Source of the DNA: Flavobacterium sp.
GTDB taxonomy: Bacteria; Bacteroidota; Bacteroidia; Flavobacteriales; Flavobacteriaceae
Direction: 5' to 3'
DNA: 64,000 nucleotides
Assembly (NCBI RefSeq): GCF_027484205.1
Contig: NZ_JAIXUB010000025.1
Span: 62,001-126,000 of the forward strand
Program-made: the position numbers and the translations under genes
The notes under the pieces: model-generated
What the model was told of the DNA's origin: nothing
Databases searched by the model: none
Seen by the model: the letters and a program-made list of their open reading frames with translations, nothing else
In this document: positions 9,515 to 19,076 of the stretch, one piece after another
Numbering within the stretch: the first letter of the stretch is position 1
Layout of the letters: the number at the start of each line of letters is the position of its first letter

Positions 9515-10317
9515 TACAACTAGTATTTAAAATAGTAAAATTCTTGTTGATTGTTTCGTTGTTATTGTTACATCAACTTGGATTTGGACAATTTACAATT
9601 CCTCCAAAACCCGATTTTCAAACTTCAGTTTATGATTATGCAAAACTTCTAAATGAATCTGAAAAAGCTTCATTAGAAGATAAACTGATTAAATATTCCG
9701 ATTCTACAACTACACAAATTGTTGTTATTACAATTGATGATTTAAAAAATGAAGATGTTGGAGTTGTAGCAACAAATTGGGCGCATACATGGGGAATTGG
9801 TCAAGCAGATAAAGATAATGGTGTCATTATTTTAGTTTCAAAAAATGACAGAAAAATATCAATTCGTCCAGGATATGGTGTTGAAGATCGATTAGTAGCT
9901 GGAATTTGCGGAGAAATTATTAGAAATGTAATAACTCCCGAATTTAAGAACGGTAGTTATTACAATGGATTAAATAAAGGTGCTGATGCAATTTTCCAAG
10001 TATTAAAGGGAAAATATAAAGGCACTCGTATTAAAGATTCAGATAAAGGTAGTTTTCTACCCATTCTAATTTTTATTGTTTTTTTCATCATCCTCATAAT
10101 TATTATCTCAAAAAACAAAAACAATGGCGGAAACAGTGGTGGATTTGGCGGACCAGATTTAGCTGACATTATCATTTTAAGCCGAATGGGAAGAGGTGGC
10201 GGATTTGGTGGTGGAAGTTTTGGTGGCGGTGGATTTGGTGGTGGTTCTTCTGGAGGATTTGGCGGCGGATTTGGCGGTGGCGGATTTTCTGGCGGTGGCG
10301 CAAGTGGTGGATGGTAA
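9511..10317 (+). CDS. TPM domain protein, YgcG-like, Gly-rich tail
   Basis: 268 residues. Signal peptide (about 1-25), TPM domain (about 35-170) with TTQIVVITIDDL, NGVIILVSKNDRKISIRPGYGVED, one transmembrane helix near 178-198, then a Gly/Phe/Ser-rich tail (GGGFGGGSFGGGGFGGG) ending SGGGASGGW. This is the usual architecture of YgcG-type proteins next to lemA. The tail is low complexity and its DNA is a GGTGGCGGATTT-type repeat. Overlaps the preceding gene by ATGA. A strong terminator follows. Confidence 0.93.
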   Translation: MIQLVFKIVKFLLIVSLLLLHQLGFGQFTIPPKPDFQTSVYDYAKLLNESEKASLEDKLIKYSDSTTTQIVVITIDDLKNEDVGVVATNWAHTWGIGQADKDNGVIILVSKNDRKISIRPGYGVEDRLVAGICGEIIRNVITPEFKNGSYYNGLNKGADAIFQVLKGKYKGTRIKDSDKGSFLPILIFIVFFIILIIIISKNKNNGGNSGGFGGPDLADIIILSRMGRGGGFGGGSFGGGGFGGGSSGGFGGGFGGGGFSGGGASGGW

Positions 10318-10358
10318 ATCCATTTTTACAAAATCAAAATTCAAATAATTTATATAAT

Positions 10359-10396
10359 AAAAACGCCTTTCAAAATTTGAAAGGCGTTTTGTTTTT
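10359..10396. terminator. Bidirectional intrinsic terminator
   Basis: Near-perfect stem AAAACGCCTTTCAA / TTGAAAGGCGTTTT flanked by A and T runs, between the convergent TPM operon and the outer-membrane protein gene. Confidence 0.9.
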
Positions 10397-13176
10397 TACC
10401 ACATAAATCTATTACTTGGTTTCTTTTCTTTGGCTCCAAATTTTTCAATTTTGTAAGTCAGTGAAAACATAGCATAACGTTTTAAAACAATATTTTCTTC
10501 ATCGCGTATTGAGGTTGCAGATATGGTTCTTGTTGAACTTAAATTTTGATTTAACATATCGTAAACCTTTACCTTGGCGATTAACTTCTTTTGGAAAAAA
10601 CTATACGATAAACTTGTATTCCACAAATAGAAATCTTTTTTAAATCCATCGGCAATGTTTGAGTTATAAGTATATCCGAAGTCGTTACCGAAAGTCCAAT
10701 TTTTTGGCCAATAATTAGTTATTTGAACATTAAATTTATGCGTGAAATTTGATGCTGAACTAACTACATAATTGGTAAAATCGGTTTTACTTAAAGTATA
10801 ATTATACGTTGGGTTTATAGTAAATAATTCACCATATTCATATGTAAAATTAAATCTTGGTGAAAAATTAAATGATTTAGCACTATACAATTGCCCATCT
10901 GTAAATCCTTTTGAAACATTTGCCCAATTATTAATATTAACTCCAAACTTATAGGTATGAGTTTCTTTTTTTATTGACTTGTTCATATAAAATCCAAACC
11001 AATAATTGTTTGTTCCTGTAACATTTTGATAAGTTGTTGTTCTTTTTCTATCAGCATCAAATGTTGTTGATGAAACCACTTGGGATTCGTAAAAATTTCC
11101 ACCCGAATAAATTCCATAACCAGAACGAGTTGCGTAATCATAGTTTCTATAACTGAAATACACATTGTGATATTTATTCAAATCAATATTTGGGTTACCA
11201 ATAAATGTATTTAATGGATTTGATAAATTTTCAAAAGGTAAAACCTGATTTGCAGAAGGCATTTCAAATTCATAATTATAACTTATCCAAATGTTTTTAG
11301 ATTTTGTAAATCTATAATTAATGCTGGAGCTGATATATGGCATTAAATAATCTTTATTCAAATCTGTTGCAACACCAACATAATCTGAGTGATTATCAAA
11401 CTTCACTATACTCGTCCCAAAACTTGCTCTTACATTAAATTTACTTTTATTCCAATCAAAACCTGCCTTTGGTGTCAAAGTCTTTGTAAAAGATGTAGTA
11501 TAAGTTGAAAGCAAATCATTATTAATTGAGTAATCATCTGAAACCGAATCATAATCAAACGTATTTATCCTCTCTAATTGTTTATCAAAACGGACATCAG
11601 TACCAACTTTAATTTGTAGCGAATCCGTAATGGGTTCGGAAAATTCAATTTCTGAATAATAATTATCTGAGATTTTCTTCGTAATTCCCAACTGATTTCG
11701 GGTATCATCTGGATCAGTTCCTTGATAGAAAATGGTGTTTGAATTAGTAGTAGTTTCATCGAGCGATTTATTATTTTCATTTTCAAATGATACGCTTAAA
11801 AATCTTCCTTTTCTACGGAATGTTTTGGTAAAAGTTAATGTATTTCCAAAATTATCAGAATCGCTATCACTAAAATTACTTGATGTACTTTCATTCAATA
11901 AAGCATCAACATTATCTCTTGACTCTTGCGATGATGCACTTTTATACTTTCCTGTTGATTTAGTATATCTTGGTTCAATTACAATTGAAGTTAAAGAATC
12001 TATTTTATATTCTAATTCAAATGTCATGTTGTGTCCAAAACGCTCATCGGTTGTTTTTGAAGTAGAGTTGGTCGAGAAATTTCCTGATGGCAATAAATTA
12101 GTTTGATTGGTTCTGTTTACATTTTCAGAATTTGTATTAGAGAAAAAATAGCTTCCAGTAGCATCTAAACCTTTTTTCCATTCATCAGAATAATTAATTC
12201 CAACCATATTAGAACGCGTGATTCCTGTATTTCCACCAAAACGTCTTCCGTTAATTCCAAAAGAGCCATCGCCATTTACCCACATACTTCTACTTCTTCC
12301 TCCACCCATATTATCAAATATTTCATCCATTGAAAAACCTGTAGAGTTGATATTATTTGAAGAAGCAAGAATGCTGACTTTCGTTTTATTTTTAAAATAG
12401 TTAGCTAAACCACTACTTTCATAACGATCATTTGTACCTGCGCCAGCCATAATTTTCCCGAAAAAACCTTTATTTTTCTTTTCATCAATGGTCAGATTTA
12501 TACTCGCATTATTGGAACTTGCAACAGCACCTGTTTTTTCTTCTTTAGTAGTTTTAGTATCTGAAACTTGAACTTTATTAATGATGTCAGAAGGTAAATT
12601 TTGTAATGCAATTTTACCATCTTTATCAAAAAAAGGCTTTCCATTTACAAGAATTTGGTTTACTTCTTTACCATTTACAGTAATTTTTCCATCGGCATCA
12701 ATCTCAACTCCAGGAAGTTGTTTTAAAAGTGTTTCTACATTGGCATCAGGTCTAACTTTGAAAGATGATGCGTTAAATTCAAGTGTATCTTTTTTAATTC
12801 TGATTGGTGGTGCTTCACTTTTTATAACGACTTCATCAATATTTTTTATTGCAGTCTTTAAAGATACTGTACCAAAATCTTTATCTGAATCTATTGAATT
12901 CAAATTGATTTTAAAATCATCAAAACCAACGGAAGATATTTTTAAATAAACAGGTTTAGCAATATTTTTAATTTTAAAATCAAATTTTCCAAATTTATCA
13001 GAAATTGTATAATCTATTACTACAGAATCTTTTGCTGAGGAAATATAAACAGTAGCAGATTCTATTGGAAGTTTTGTGGTTTCGTCTATAATCTTTCCTT
13101 TTAACGAATTAGTTTTTTGAGAAAATGAAAAGGTAAAAAATAATAATGCAATGATGGAGTAAAATGTTTTCAACAT
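10396..13176 (-). CDS. Outer membrane beta-barrel protein, TonB-receptor-like
   Basis: 926 residues. Signal peptide (MLKTFYSIIALLFFTFSFSQ), a carboxypeptidase-regulatory-like domain (about 22-110: LKGKIIDETTKLPIESATVYIS), a plug-like region (about 130-215: LKQLPGVEIDADGKITVNGKEVNQILVNGKPFF) and a long barrel rich in aromatic/Asn strands. It ends SNRFMW. This is the OMP_b-brl_3 type of TonB-dependent receptor relative common in Flavobacteria, acting in the outer membrane, probably for uptake or protein export. No SusD partner is adjacent, so it is not a classical polysaccharide-utilisation pair. Ligand unknown. Confidence 0.9.
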   Translation of the reverse strand: MLKTFYSIIALLFFTFSFSQKTNSLKGKIIDETTKLPIESATVYISSAKDSVVIDYTISDKFGKFDFKIKNIAKPVYLKISSVGFDDFKINLNSIDSDKDFGTVSLKTAIKNIDEVVIKSEAPPIRIKKDTLEFNASSFKVRPDANVETLLKQLPGVEIDADGKITVNGKEVNQILVNGKPFFDKDGKIALQNLPSDIINKVQVSDTKTTKEEKTGAVASSNNASINLTIDEKKNKGFFGKIMAGAGTNDRYESSGLANYFKNKTKVSILASSNNINSTGFSMDEIFDNMGGGRSRSMWVNGDGSFGINGRRFGGNTGITRSNMVGINYSDEWKKGLDATGSYFFSNTNSENVNRTNQTNLLPSGNFSTNSTSKTTDERFGHNMTFELEYKIDSLTSIVIEPRYTKSTGKYKSASSQESRDNVDALLNESTSSNFSDSDSDNFGNTLTFTKTFRRKGRFLSVSFENENNKSLDETTTNSNTIFYQGTDPDDTRNQLGITKKISDNYYSEIEFSEPITDSLQIKVGTDVRFDKQLERINTFDYDSVSDDYSINNDLLSTYTTSFTKTLTPKAGFDWNKSKFNVRASFGTSIVKFDNHSDYVGVATDLNKDYLMPYISSSINYRFTKSKNIWISYNYEFEMPSANQVLPFENLSNPLNTFIGNPNIDLNKYHNVYFSYRNYDYATRSGYGIYSGGNFYESQVVSSTTFDADRKRTTTYQNVTGTNNYWFGFYMNKSIKKETHTYKFGVNINNWANVSKGFTDGQLYSAKSFNFSPRFNFTYEYGELFTINPTYNYTLSKTDFTNYVVSSASNFTHKFNVQITNYWPKNWTFGNDFGYTYNSNIADGFKKDFYLWNTSLSYSFFQKKLIAKVKVYDMLNQNLSSTRTISATSIRDEENIVLKRYAMFSLTYKIEKFGAKEKKPSNRFMW

Positions 13177-13284
13177 AAAAATTAGGTTAGTTTCTGTAGA
13201 TAACTGCGAAATAACTACTTTAGTATCAAAAGTTGGAATTTCTTACGAAAATTTAACATTAATTTATTTTTTAAGAATAAAAAA

Positions 13285-13310
13285 AACCGACTCAAATTCA
13301 TGAATCGGCT
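13285..13310 (-). terminator. Terminator at the end of the Ton-system operon
   Basis: Minus strand stem AGCCGATTC / GAGTCGGT followed by a run of T, 24 bp past the stop codon of the TPR gene. Confidence 0.7.
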
Positions 13311-13333
13311 TTAATATTATAATATAATAAATA

Positions 13334-15004
13334 TTATCTTTTTGGTTGCAATGACTTTAAAGAACTCAAAGCATAATTGTTAGTTGGATCTAAAGCCAAC
13401 GTTTTGTTGAAATAATCAATAGCTTTTGCTTTATCAGAATTTGCATAATGAGCTGCAATACTATTATAAGACTCCGTAACTTTTGCTTTATTTTTAGTAA
13501 CTTCTTCATCACCTTTAGCTAAAACCATATCTAAATATTTTTGATATGTAGCAGCCATAACATCATCTTTATCTAAAGAACTATTGATTCTTGCTTTATA
13601 TAAGTATGCTTCTTGATAAGTTGGTGTAGCAGTAATTACATTATCCATAGCTTTATCAGCACTTTCAAGAGCTACTTTATCAATTGTTTTTTCATCTTTA
13701 CCTCTATTTTCTGTATATACAGCTAAACCATAATACACATTATCTTCAAGATAATTTTTAGAGTTTGGATTTGTAATTGCTACTCCAAATATTGCAGCAG
13801 CAACATTATACAATTTTTGTTGTGTAAAATAATTTTTACCAATTTCATTTAATGCATTAGCTAAAGATGGCTCAGCTTCAACTGCTTTTTTAACATTAGC
13901 AATTCCTGAATTTAATAATGCTGCATCTACTGTTTTTCCATCAGCACCAACCGATTTTTTTACCGTTGCAAGTCCTAAAAACAAGTAATCACCATTAATT
14001 ACTTTATTTGTTCCTTTATTAATAAATTCATTTAAAGAACTTATTGCAACATCAGTATTTCCATTTTCATAAGCAGCATAACCTAAGTAACGCAAAATTC
14101 TTGGGTTCACTTTGTCTAATTTTTTCATTTCATTTGCTTCAACTTCAAGCGCTTTATAATCTTTTGCCAAGATCAAAAAGTCAGCATGACGCATACGGGA
14201 AGCTAAAGAATAATCTGTTAAAGACAAATATTTTTCATAATAATCTAAAGCTTTTTTAATGTTTTCATTATAAAACTTTGGTTGATTATTTGCCCACAAA
14301 TAATGTGTTTCCGCAAGCTCTCTGTATAAAGGTCCATAATTTGAATTAATAGTAGCCACTTCATCAAAAGCTTTAATTGCTTCATTATATGCTTTAGCTC
14401 CTTTTAAAAGTACACCAAGTTGCATTTTAGCTCTAATTAATGAACTATCAGTTTGGTAGGCACTTCTGTAAGCTGAATAAGCTTCATTTTGGTTTTTATC
14501 ACCATAATGAGCATCTCCAAGAGCTAATTGAACATAAGCATTTGTAGGATTTGCTGCTTTAGCTTTTTCTAAAACTGCAATAGCACTTTTAAAATCAGGT
14601 TTGTCAGCATTCATATATGCTTTTGCAATATAGATATACTCTTCTATATCTTTCTTTTTCAAATCTTTTGTTACCAAATCAAATTTTGATTTAGCAGAAG
14701 AAACATCACCTTTGTTCAAGAACATTTGACCTAAACCAATGTTATTGATTTTTCCTCCATCAAGAGCTATTCCTTTATCAAAAAATATTTTTGCAGAATC
14801 CTCTACACTTTGAGTAAGATAAATATTTCCCAAAAGAAAAGAAGCTTTTCCTCCATCTTTTGTTGATACTAAACTCTTTAATAACGACTTAGCTTTTTCG
14901 TACTGTTCAGCATCAATGGCTTTAGTAGCTTGATCTAAATTTTGTGCTTGGCTCACTGCGGCTGAAGCTAACAAAGCTATACTGAAAATTTTAAATTTGC
15001 TCAT
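13334..15004 (-). CDS. Tetratricopeptide repeat protein (exported)
   Basis: 556 residues. Signal peptide (MSKFKIFSIALLASAAVSQAQ) followed by TPR-like helical repeats over nearly the whole length, for example YVQLALGDAHYGDKNQNEAY and, at the end, AHYANSDKAKAIDYFNKTLALDPTNNYALSSLK. It is expected in the periplasm as a scaffold. It is the last gene of the exbB-exbD-exbD-tonB-pstS-like series, 11 bp after the PstS-like gene, so it may organise the Ton complex or its substrates (inference). Confidence 0.9.
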   Translation of the reverse strand: MSKFKIFSIALLASAAVSQAQNLDQATKAIDAEQYEKAKSLLKSLVSTKDGGKASFLLGNIYLTQSVEDSAKIFFDKGIALDGGKINNIGLGQMFLNKGDVSSAKSKFDLVTKDLKKKDIEEYIYIAKAYMNADKPDFKSAIAVLEKAKAANPTNAYVQLALGDAHYGDKNQNEAYSAYRSAYQTDSSLIRAKMQLGVLLKGAKAYNEAIKAFDEVATINSNYGPLYRELAETHYLWANNQPKFYNENIKKALDYYEKYLSLTDYSLASRMRHADFLILAKDYKALEVEANEMKKLDKVNPRILRYLGYAAYENGNTDVAISSLNEFINKGTNKVINGDYLFLGLATVKKSVGADGKTVDAALLNSGIANVKKAVEAEPSLANALNEIGKNYFTQQKLYNVAAAIFGVAITNPNSKNYLEDNVYYGLAVYTENRGKDEKTIDKVALESADKAMDNVITATPTYQEAYLYKARINSSLDKDDVMAATYQKYLDMVLAKGDEEVTKNKAKVTESYNSIAAHYANSDKAKAIDYFNKTLALDPTNNYALSSLKSLQPKR

Positions 15005-15015
15005 CTTATTGTAAT

Positions 15016-15930
15016 TTATTTTTTTTCTATTTGATTTCTAGTTCTAATATTTCTACTTGGTTCTCTTATTGGAGATAGACCAGATTGTAATATTATTCGT
15101 TGCCCTATCTCTCCAGCAATGAATGAAGCAAACCCCATTCCTAAACCTTCATATCCTTGACAATTTATAATATACAAAACACGTGCCAAAGGATATTTTC
15201 GAGTTCCAATGTTCTCTTGTGTAGGATAAACATAATCATTATCATCACCTTTTACACTCAAAACATTTACTTTCTCGATATATTGTTTCATATTTGGTTT
15301 TGGTTGAGAAATCCAATTGATTCCAACAACACCAATCATCCCATCATTTTGTGAAACATATTTTATTACTTCTTCATTAGTTTTGTATGAAAAAACACCA
15401 TCAGTAGGCAATGTCTCAATACCTGCTAATTTACATAAATACGAAGCCGTACTTGAATTTGGATTGTCAAAAACTAAACCTTTAATGTTATTTTTTGTCC
15501 CTTTTAAAAAATCAAGAACATCCTTCAAAGCAATTAACGAATCATTTGACTTTTTATTTTTAATGAATGTAACAGCATCAATTGCAAAAGGTGTTGTTCT
15601 AGGTTTAATTTTCTTTTGATTAAAAACAGCAATTTCTTTCTTATTTAATTGACGTGATAAAACAATGATTCCAGCTTTATCTTCAGAAAAATCCAAAACA
15701 GCTTCTCTTTCAGATTTTGGCAAAAGTTCAAGTTTTGCATTATACTGATTTTGAAAAACTAAAGCTTGATCTTCAACGATAGGTAATAATGTCTCATCAA
15801 CTAAAATTGAAGTATTACCCTCTAATATTGTATCCGATTTTGGTGCGTTTTTATCTTTCTTTTCACATGAAAATATAATAGCAAAAACTACTATAGATAT
15901 TAAAACAACATATTTGATATACTTTTTCAT
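15016..15930 (-). CDS. PstS-like substrate-binding lipoprotein
   Basis: 304 residues. Lipoprotein signal with Cys at residue 22 (VFAIIFSCEKK), then a periplasmic-binding fold related to PstS/SBP_bac family: FAIDAVTFIKNK, FDNPNSSTASYLCKLAGI, GMIGVVGINWIS, YPLARVLYIINCQ. PstS normally delivers phosphate to an ABC permease, but no pstCAB lies nearby. Here it is embedded in a Ton operon, and its start overlaps the preceding small membrane protein gene (ATGA). Its ligand may not be phosphate; a role as periplasmic ligand binder for Ton-driven uptake is inference. Confidence 0.82.
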   Translation of the reverse strand: MKKYIKYVVLISIVVFAIIFSCEKKDKNAPKSDTILEGNTSILVDETLLPIVEDQALVFQNQYNAKLELLPKSEREAVLDFSEDKAGIIVLSRQLNKKEIAVFNQKKIKPRTTPFAIDAVTFIKNKKSNDSLIALKDVLDFLKGTKNNIKGLVFDNPNSSTASYLCKLAGIETLPTDGVFSYKTNEEVIKYVSQNDGMIGVVGINWISQPKPNMKQYIEKVNVLSVKGDDNDYVYPTQENIGTRKYPLARVLYIINCQGYEGLGMGFASFIAGEIGQRIILQSGLSPIREPSRNIRTRNQIEKK

Positions 15931-16160
15931 TCTTCAGAATTGAATTTATAGAATCTAAAAAACCTAAAAAAAGCGTACACAATTAGTAAAACGCCTAGTA
16001 AAACTCTATAGGTTGTTGTTAAAGGATATGGAAAGTTTTTCCATAAAATAATTATAATTCCAAATGTTAAATAAAACAAAAAAAACAATCCTCTTATAAA
16101 TAGAAGAAATCGCTCATTAAGCGATTTCTTCTTGAAATTATCTTTGAATTTCTTCAACAT
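15927..16160 (-). CDS. Small two-helix membrane protein in Ton operon
   Basis: 77 residues, basic N-terminus (MLKKFKDNFKKKSLNERF) and two transmembrane helices (about 18-40 and 51-70). Start overlaps the tonB stop (1 bp) and its stop overlaps the pstS-like start (ATGA), so it is translationally coupled on both sides. A 13-bp perfect inverted repeat lies within codons 10-20. I do not recognise a named family; an accessory subunit of the Ton system is possible from position alone. Confidence 0.75.
   Translation of the reverse strand: MLKKFKDNFKKKSLNERFLLFIRGLFFLFYLTFGIIIILWKNFPYPLTTTYRVLLGVLLIVYAFFRFFRFYKFNSEE
16102..16132 (-). other. Strong hairpin inside coding sequence between tonB and pstS-like gene
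   Basis: AGAAGAAATCGCT / AGCGATTTCTTCT, a perfect 13-bp inverted repeat with a 5-base loop, located in the first third of the small membrane protein gene. There is no T run directly after it, so it is not an obvious terminator. It could tune mRNA stability or expression of the distal genes. Confidence 0.6.
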
Positions 16161-16966
16161 TATTCAGGTGCTTGAATTGTAATAGGCAACATGTATGAAC
16201 ATCTTACTTTTTTACCATTTTGTTCAGCAGCACTCCATTTTACTTTATTCTTTTTAACAACACGAATTGCTTCTTCTTTTGTTCCAAAACCTGCATCTCT
16301 AACAACTTTTATATCAGTTAAAGTACCGTCTTTTTCAACAACAAATTGAACAAATATCTTTCCGCCTTTGAATCCTTCATCTTCTGGAGCTTGAAAATTA
16401 GAGCCAATAAAACTTCTAAACTTATCAATTCCTCCTGGATATTCAGGTTGTACTTCAATACCTGCTTGGTTGTAGATAGTGTTATCTTCTTCAACAACTT
16501 CTTGTTGTTTTGGTCCATCACCTGGAGGAGTTAAAACGATATCTGCATTAGGATCACCTTTGATATCTTCTTTTCCAAGATTTTTATCTTTAATATCCTC
16601 TACTTTAGGTGGCTCTTCGGTTACATCCTCTGTTTTAGCCACAACTGGCTTAACAAACTTCACCTGATCCACTTTTGGTGGAGGTGGCGGTGGTGGTGGA
16701 AGATTTTCTTTTGGTTTTTCTTCTTTTGGTGGCAATTTAACTGTTGTAATTTTATCAGTTAAAGCTTCATCTCCATCAGATGAACTCGGCAACATATTAA
16801 TAATTACTGGAGCCGCAATACCTAAAGAAAAAATAACTGCACCGATTAAAAAGGCACGAAGATTTGTATTGGTGTTTTTCTTACGTAAATCGTAAGCACC
16901 ATAACTTTTATTACGTCCTTCAAAAACGATATCAAGCCATTTATTATTTAATAAATCTAACTTCAT
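16160..16966 (-). CDS. tonB: TonB energy transducer
   Basis: 268 residues. A cytoplasmic N-terminus (KWLDIVFEGRNKSYGAYDLRK, the usual Bacteroidota start), one transmembrane helix (about 37-58), a Pro/Lys/Glu-rich periplasmic spacer with a run of eight prolines (about 91-98), and a C-terminal TonB_C domain (about 172-268: YPGGIDKFRSFIGSNFQAPE ... GKIFVQFVVEKDGTL). It passes inner-membrane proton-motive force to outer-membrane receptors. Lies 21 bp after the second exbD gene and is followed by a 1-bp overlap with the small membrane protein gene. Confidence 0.95.
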   Translation of the reverse strand: MKLDLLNNKWLDIVFEGRNKSYGAYDLRKKNTNTNLRAFLIGAVIFSLGIAAPVIINMLPSSSDGDEALTDKITTVKLPPKEEKPKENLPPPPPPPPKVDQVKFVKPVVAKTEDVTEEPPKVEDIKDKNLGKEDIKGDPNADIVLTPPGDGPKQQEVVEEDNTIYNQAGIEVQPEYPGGIDKFRSFIGSNFQAPEDEGFKGGKIFVQFVVEKDGTLTDIKVVRDAGFGTKEEAIRVVKKNKVKWSAAEQNGKKVRCSYMLPITIQAPE

Positions 16967-16987
16967 TTTAATGTTTTTTAAGTATTA

Positions 16988-17554
16988 CTATTCTACTTTT
17001 TTATTAAGCTCATCTGCTAACTTTTGCTCCTCAGGAGAAAATTCATTAACGATAGCATAAGTAGGCACTTTACAAATTGCCATTTCATCTAAAATATCTA
17101 CTAGATTTTTGTAAGTAGATTTTTTAGTAGGTTTGATAATTACAATCATACCTTTTTCTTTATCACCTGTAACTTCAACAATCGACTTTACCCTTGGAAG
17201 CAATACAGAACGAATTCCTTCTTTACCATAACCTATGGTTTGTGGTTTTCCGTTAGGCTCAGGTGTTTCTAAAAGTCCATGAAACCATTTGATTTTGTCA
17301 TTATCTCCAAGAATAACCGTTACAGTTCTTCTTTGATCTGTTTTAACCTCAGTAGAGTCATTATCATCTTTATCAGGCAAACCCAAATCCATAGATTGAG
17401 GTTTTGATAACGATGTGGTTAACATAAAGAACGTAATCAATAAGAATGCTAAATCCACCATTGCAGTTAAATCAACTTTTGAATTTTGTTTTTTACTTCT
17501 TACTTTACCGCCACCTTTTTTGCCTCCGCCGTCGCCGGTATTTAATTCAGCCAT
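16988..17554 (-). CDS. exbD: ExbD-type biopolymer transporter (second copy)
   Basis: 188 residues. Gly/Lys-rich N-terminus, then SKVDLTAMVDLAFLLITFFMLTTSLSKP, the single ExbD helix with the conserved membrane Asp, and a periplasmic domain. This is one of two tandem, clearly diverged ExbD proteins; both keep the DLTAMxDxAFLLxTFF motif. It should form the proton channel with the ExbB-like subunit and energise TonB. It lies 18 bp after the first exbD gene. Confidence 0.93.
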   Translation of the reverse strand: MAELNTGDGGGKKGGGKVRSKKQNSKVDLTAMVDLAFLLITFFMLTTSLSKPQSMDLGLPDKDDNDSTEVKTDQRRTVTVILGDNDKIKWFHGLLETPEPNGKPQTIGYGKEGIRSVLLPRVKSIVEVTGDKEKGMIVIIKPTKKSTYKNLVDILDEMAICKVPTYAIVNEFSPEEQKLADELNKKVE

Positions 17555-17572
17555 TTTATACTATTATTTGAA

Positions 17573-18202
17573 TTAATAATCTTTACCTCTTGCACCAGTA
17601 ACTAAATTAAAGCTATTGATTTTTTGGTCCTGTAACATATCCATAATTTTTTTAATTTGTGGATATTCTTGTTTAGCATCGCCTTTAATTGCGAAGTCAA
17701 GGTCTTTATCTTTCCCTAATTCAACATTTGCTTGACGTGCAGTATAGATCCAATCTTTAAGTTGGTTATCCAAAGAATCCATTGGAATTCCTGGTTGTAA
17801 ACCTTCTTTATTTCTATCAGCACTTTTCATAGCAATAATTTGCTTCAAATTAGTTATCGGAACACCAAATTCCTCCATTAGAGAAAATTGTGCTGTCTCT
17901 TCAGGTGTAAATTTTACACCATATTTATCACCCATTAGTTCTAATGTTTTTTCGCGAATATCTCTATCCTTCATTCCAAAAAACACTTTATTTTTTCCTT
18001 CACTTTTTCCAACTGTCAAAGTAACTAATCCTGTTTCAGGAAGTTTTACTTCTACTGTTGAAGCAGGAGTTTGCACAGGTAAAGCCTCAGGAGTTTTAGC
18101 TGTTGCAGTTAAAATAAAGAACGTGAGCAAAAGAAAAGCAACATCACACATAGCCGTCATATCAATTGACGCTGCGTTTTTAGACATTTTTATTTTTGCC
18201 AT
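17573..18202 (-). CDS. exbD: ExbD-type biopolymer transporter (first copy)
   Basis: 209 residues. SIDMTAMCDVAFLLLTFFILTATAKTPEA carries the ExbD transmembrane helix with the proton-binding Asp. The periplasmic part ends GARGKDY. Paralogue of the next gene; two ExbD proteins with one ExbB and one TonB is a familiar flavobacterial arrangement and suggests a heteromeric complex (inference). Starts 58 bp after the exbB-like stop. Confidence 0.93.
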   Translation of the reverse strand: MAKIKMSKNAASIDMTAMCDVAFLLLTFFILTATAKTPEALPVQTPASTVEVKLPETGLVTLTVGKSEGKNKVFFGMKDRDIREKTLELMGDKYGVKFTPEETAQFSLMEEFGVPITNLKQIIAMKSADRNKEGLQPGIPMDSLDNQLKDWIYTARQANVELGKDKDLDFAIKGDAKQEYPQIKKIMDMLQDQKINSFNLVTGARGKDY

Positions 18203-18260
18203 TTATTTTTTTATTAGTTTTTCAAAAATTGAAAAATTATCAACTTTTAAAAAGTTACTA

Positions 18261-19076
18261 CTATTTTAAGCTACCTCTTAATCTTCTGTATGTGTTTACG
18301 ATAGAAGTACCAGCTTCATCGATAGAATATGTTAATGTATCAATTTTAGAGTTAAAGAAATTGTACATTACAATCGCTAAAGCAGAAGTTGCAATACCAG
18401 TTGCAGTATTAATTAACGCTTCAGAGATACCTGTTGCAAGTGCAGCTTGGTCAGGAGTTCCAGCAGAAGCTAACGCACCAAACGCTTTAATCATACCAGA
18501 TACAGTTCCTAATAATCCACCAAGAGTTCCTAAAGAAACTAAAGTAGAAAGAATAGTCATGTGTTTTTCTAACATTGGCATTTCTAAAGTTGTAGCTTCT
18601 TCGATTTCTTTGTGAATCATTTCTGAAGCTTCTTCGCTATTAAATCCTTCTTTTTTAACATCTTGGAATTTTACTAATGCAGATTTAATAGCATTTGCAA
18701 CAGAACCTTGTTGTTTATCACAATCTTGAATCGCATCTTCAATGTTTCCTGCTTTGATATTTGACTGAATCTTGCTCATAAATTTATCAAGATTACCTTT
18801 TCCTGCAGCTTTAGCAATAACAAAATATCTTTCAAAAGAGAAAACAATCACCATTAATAACATTCCTAATAATACCGGTACAATAAAACCTCCTTTGTAA
18901 ACCATACCTAAAGTATTTAATGGATGTCCTTTTTCTGGATCACCACCTTCAAAATTTGATTCTGCTCCCATAAGGAATTTCCACACCAAAGTACCTACTA
19001 AAATACATGCTACAATGATAATTCCTGTTATCATTCCTCCTCCGTTTGAACCGTTTTCTTTTTTAACGTTTGCCAT
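18261..19076 (-). CDS. exbB: MotA/TolQ/ExbB proton channel protein
   Basis: 271 residues. An extra N-terminal helix (about 14-33) precedes the canonical ExbB/TolQ core: helix near 65-85, a cytoplasmic domain with EATTLEMPMLEKHMTILSTLVSLGTLGGLLGTVSGMI, and a last helix with INTATGIATSALAIVMYNFF. It forms the proton channel with ExbD. First gene of the operon; its leader is AT-rich with a TAAATTTG element at 19142-19149 on the minus strand. Confidence 0.95.
   Translation of the reverse strand: MANVKKENGSNGGGMITGIIIVACILVGTLVWKFLMGAESNFEGGDPEKGHPLNTLGMVYKGGFIVPVLLGMLLMVIVFSFERYFVIAKAAGKGNLDKFMSKIQSNIKAGNIEDAIQDCDKQQGSVANAIKSALVKFQDVKKEGFNSEEASEMIHKEIEEATTLEMPMLEKHMTILSTLVSLGTLGGLLGTVSGMIKAFGALASAGTPDQAALATGISEALINTATGIATSALAIVMYNFFNSKIDTLTYSIDEAGTSIVNTYRRLRGSLK

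Noticed and set aside
10180..10317. Gly-rich tail as a separate repeat locus
   Set aside because: The GGTGGCGGATTT-type repeats are simply the coding sequence of a low-complexity tail common in YgcG-like TPM proteins.
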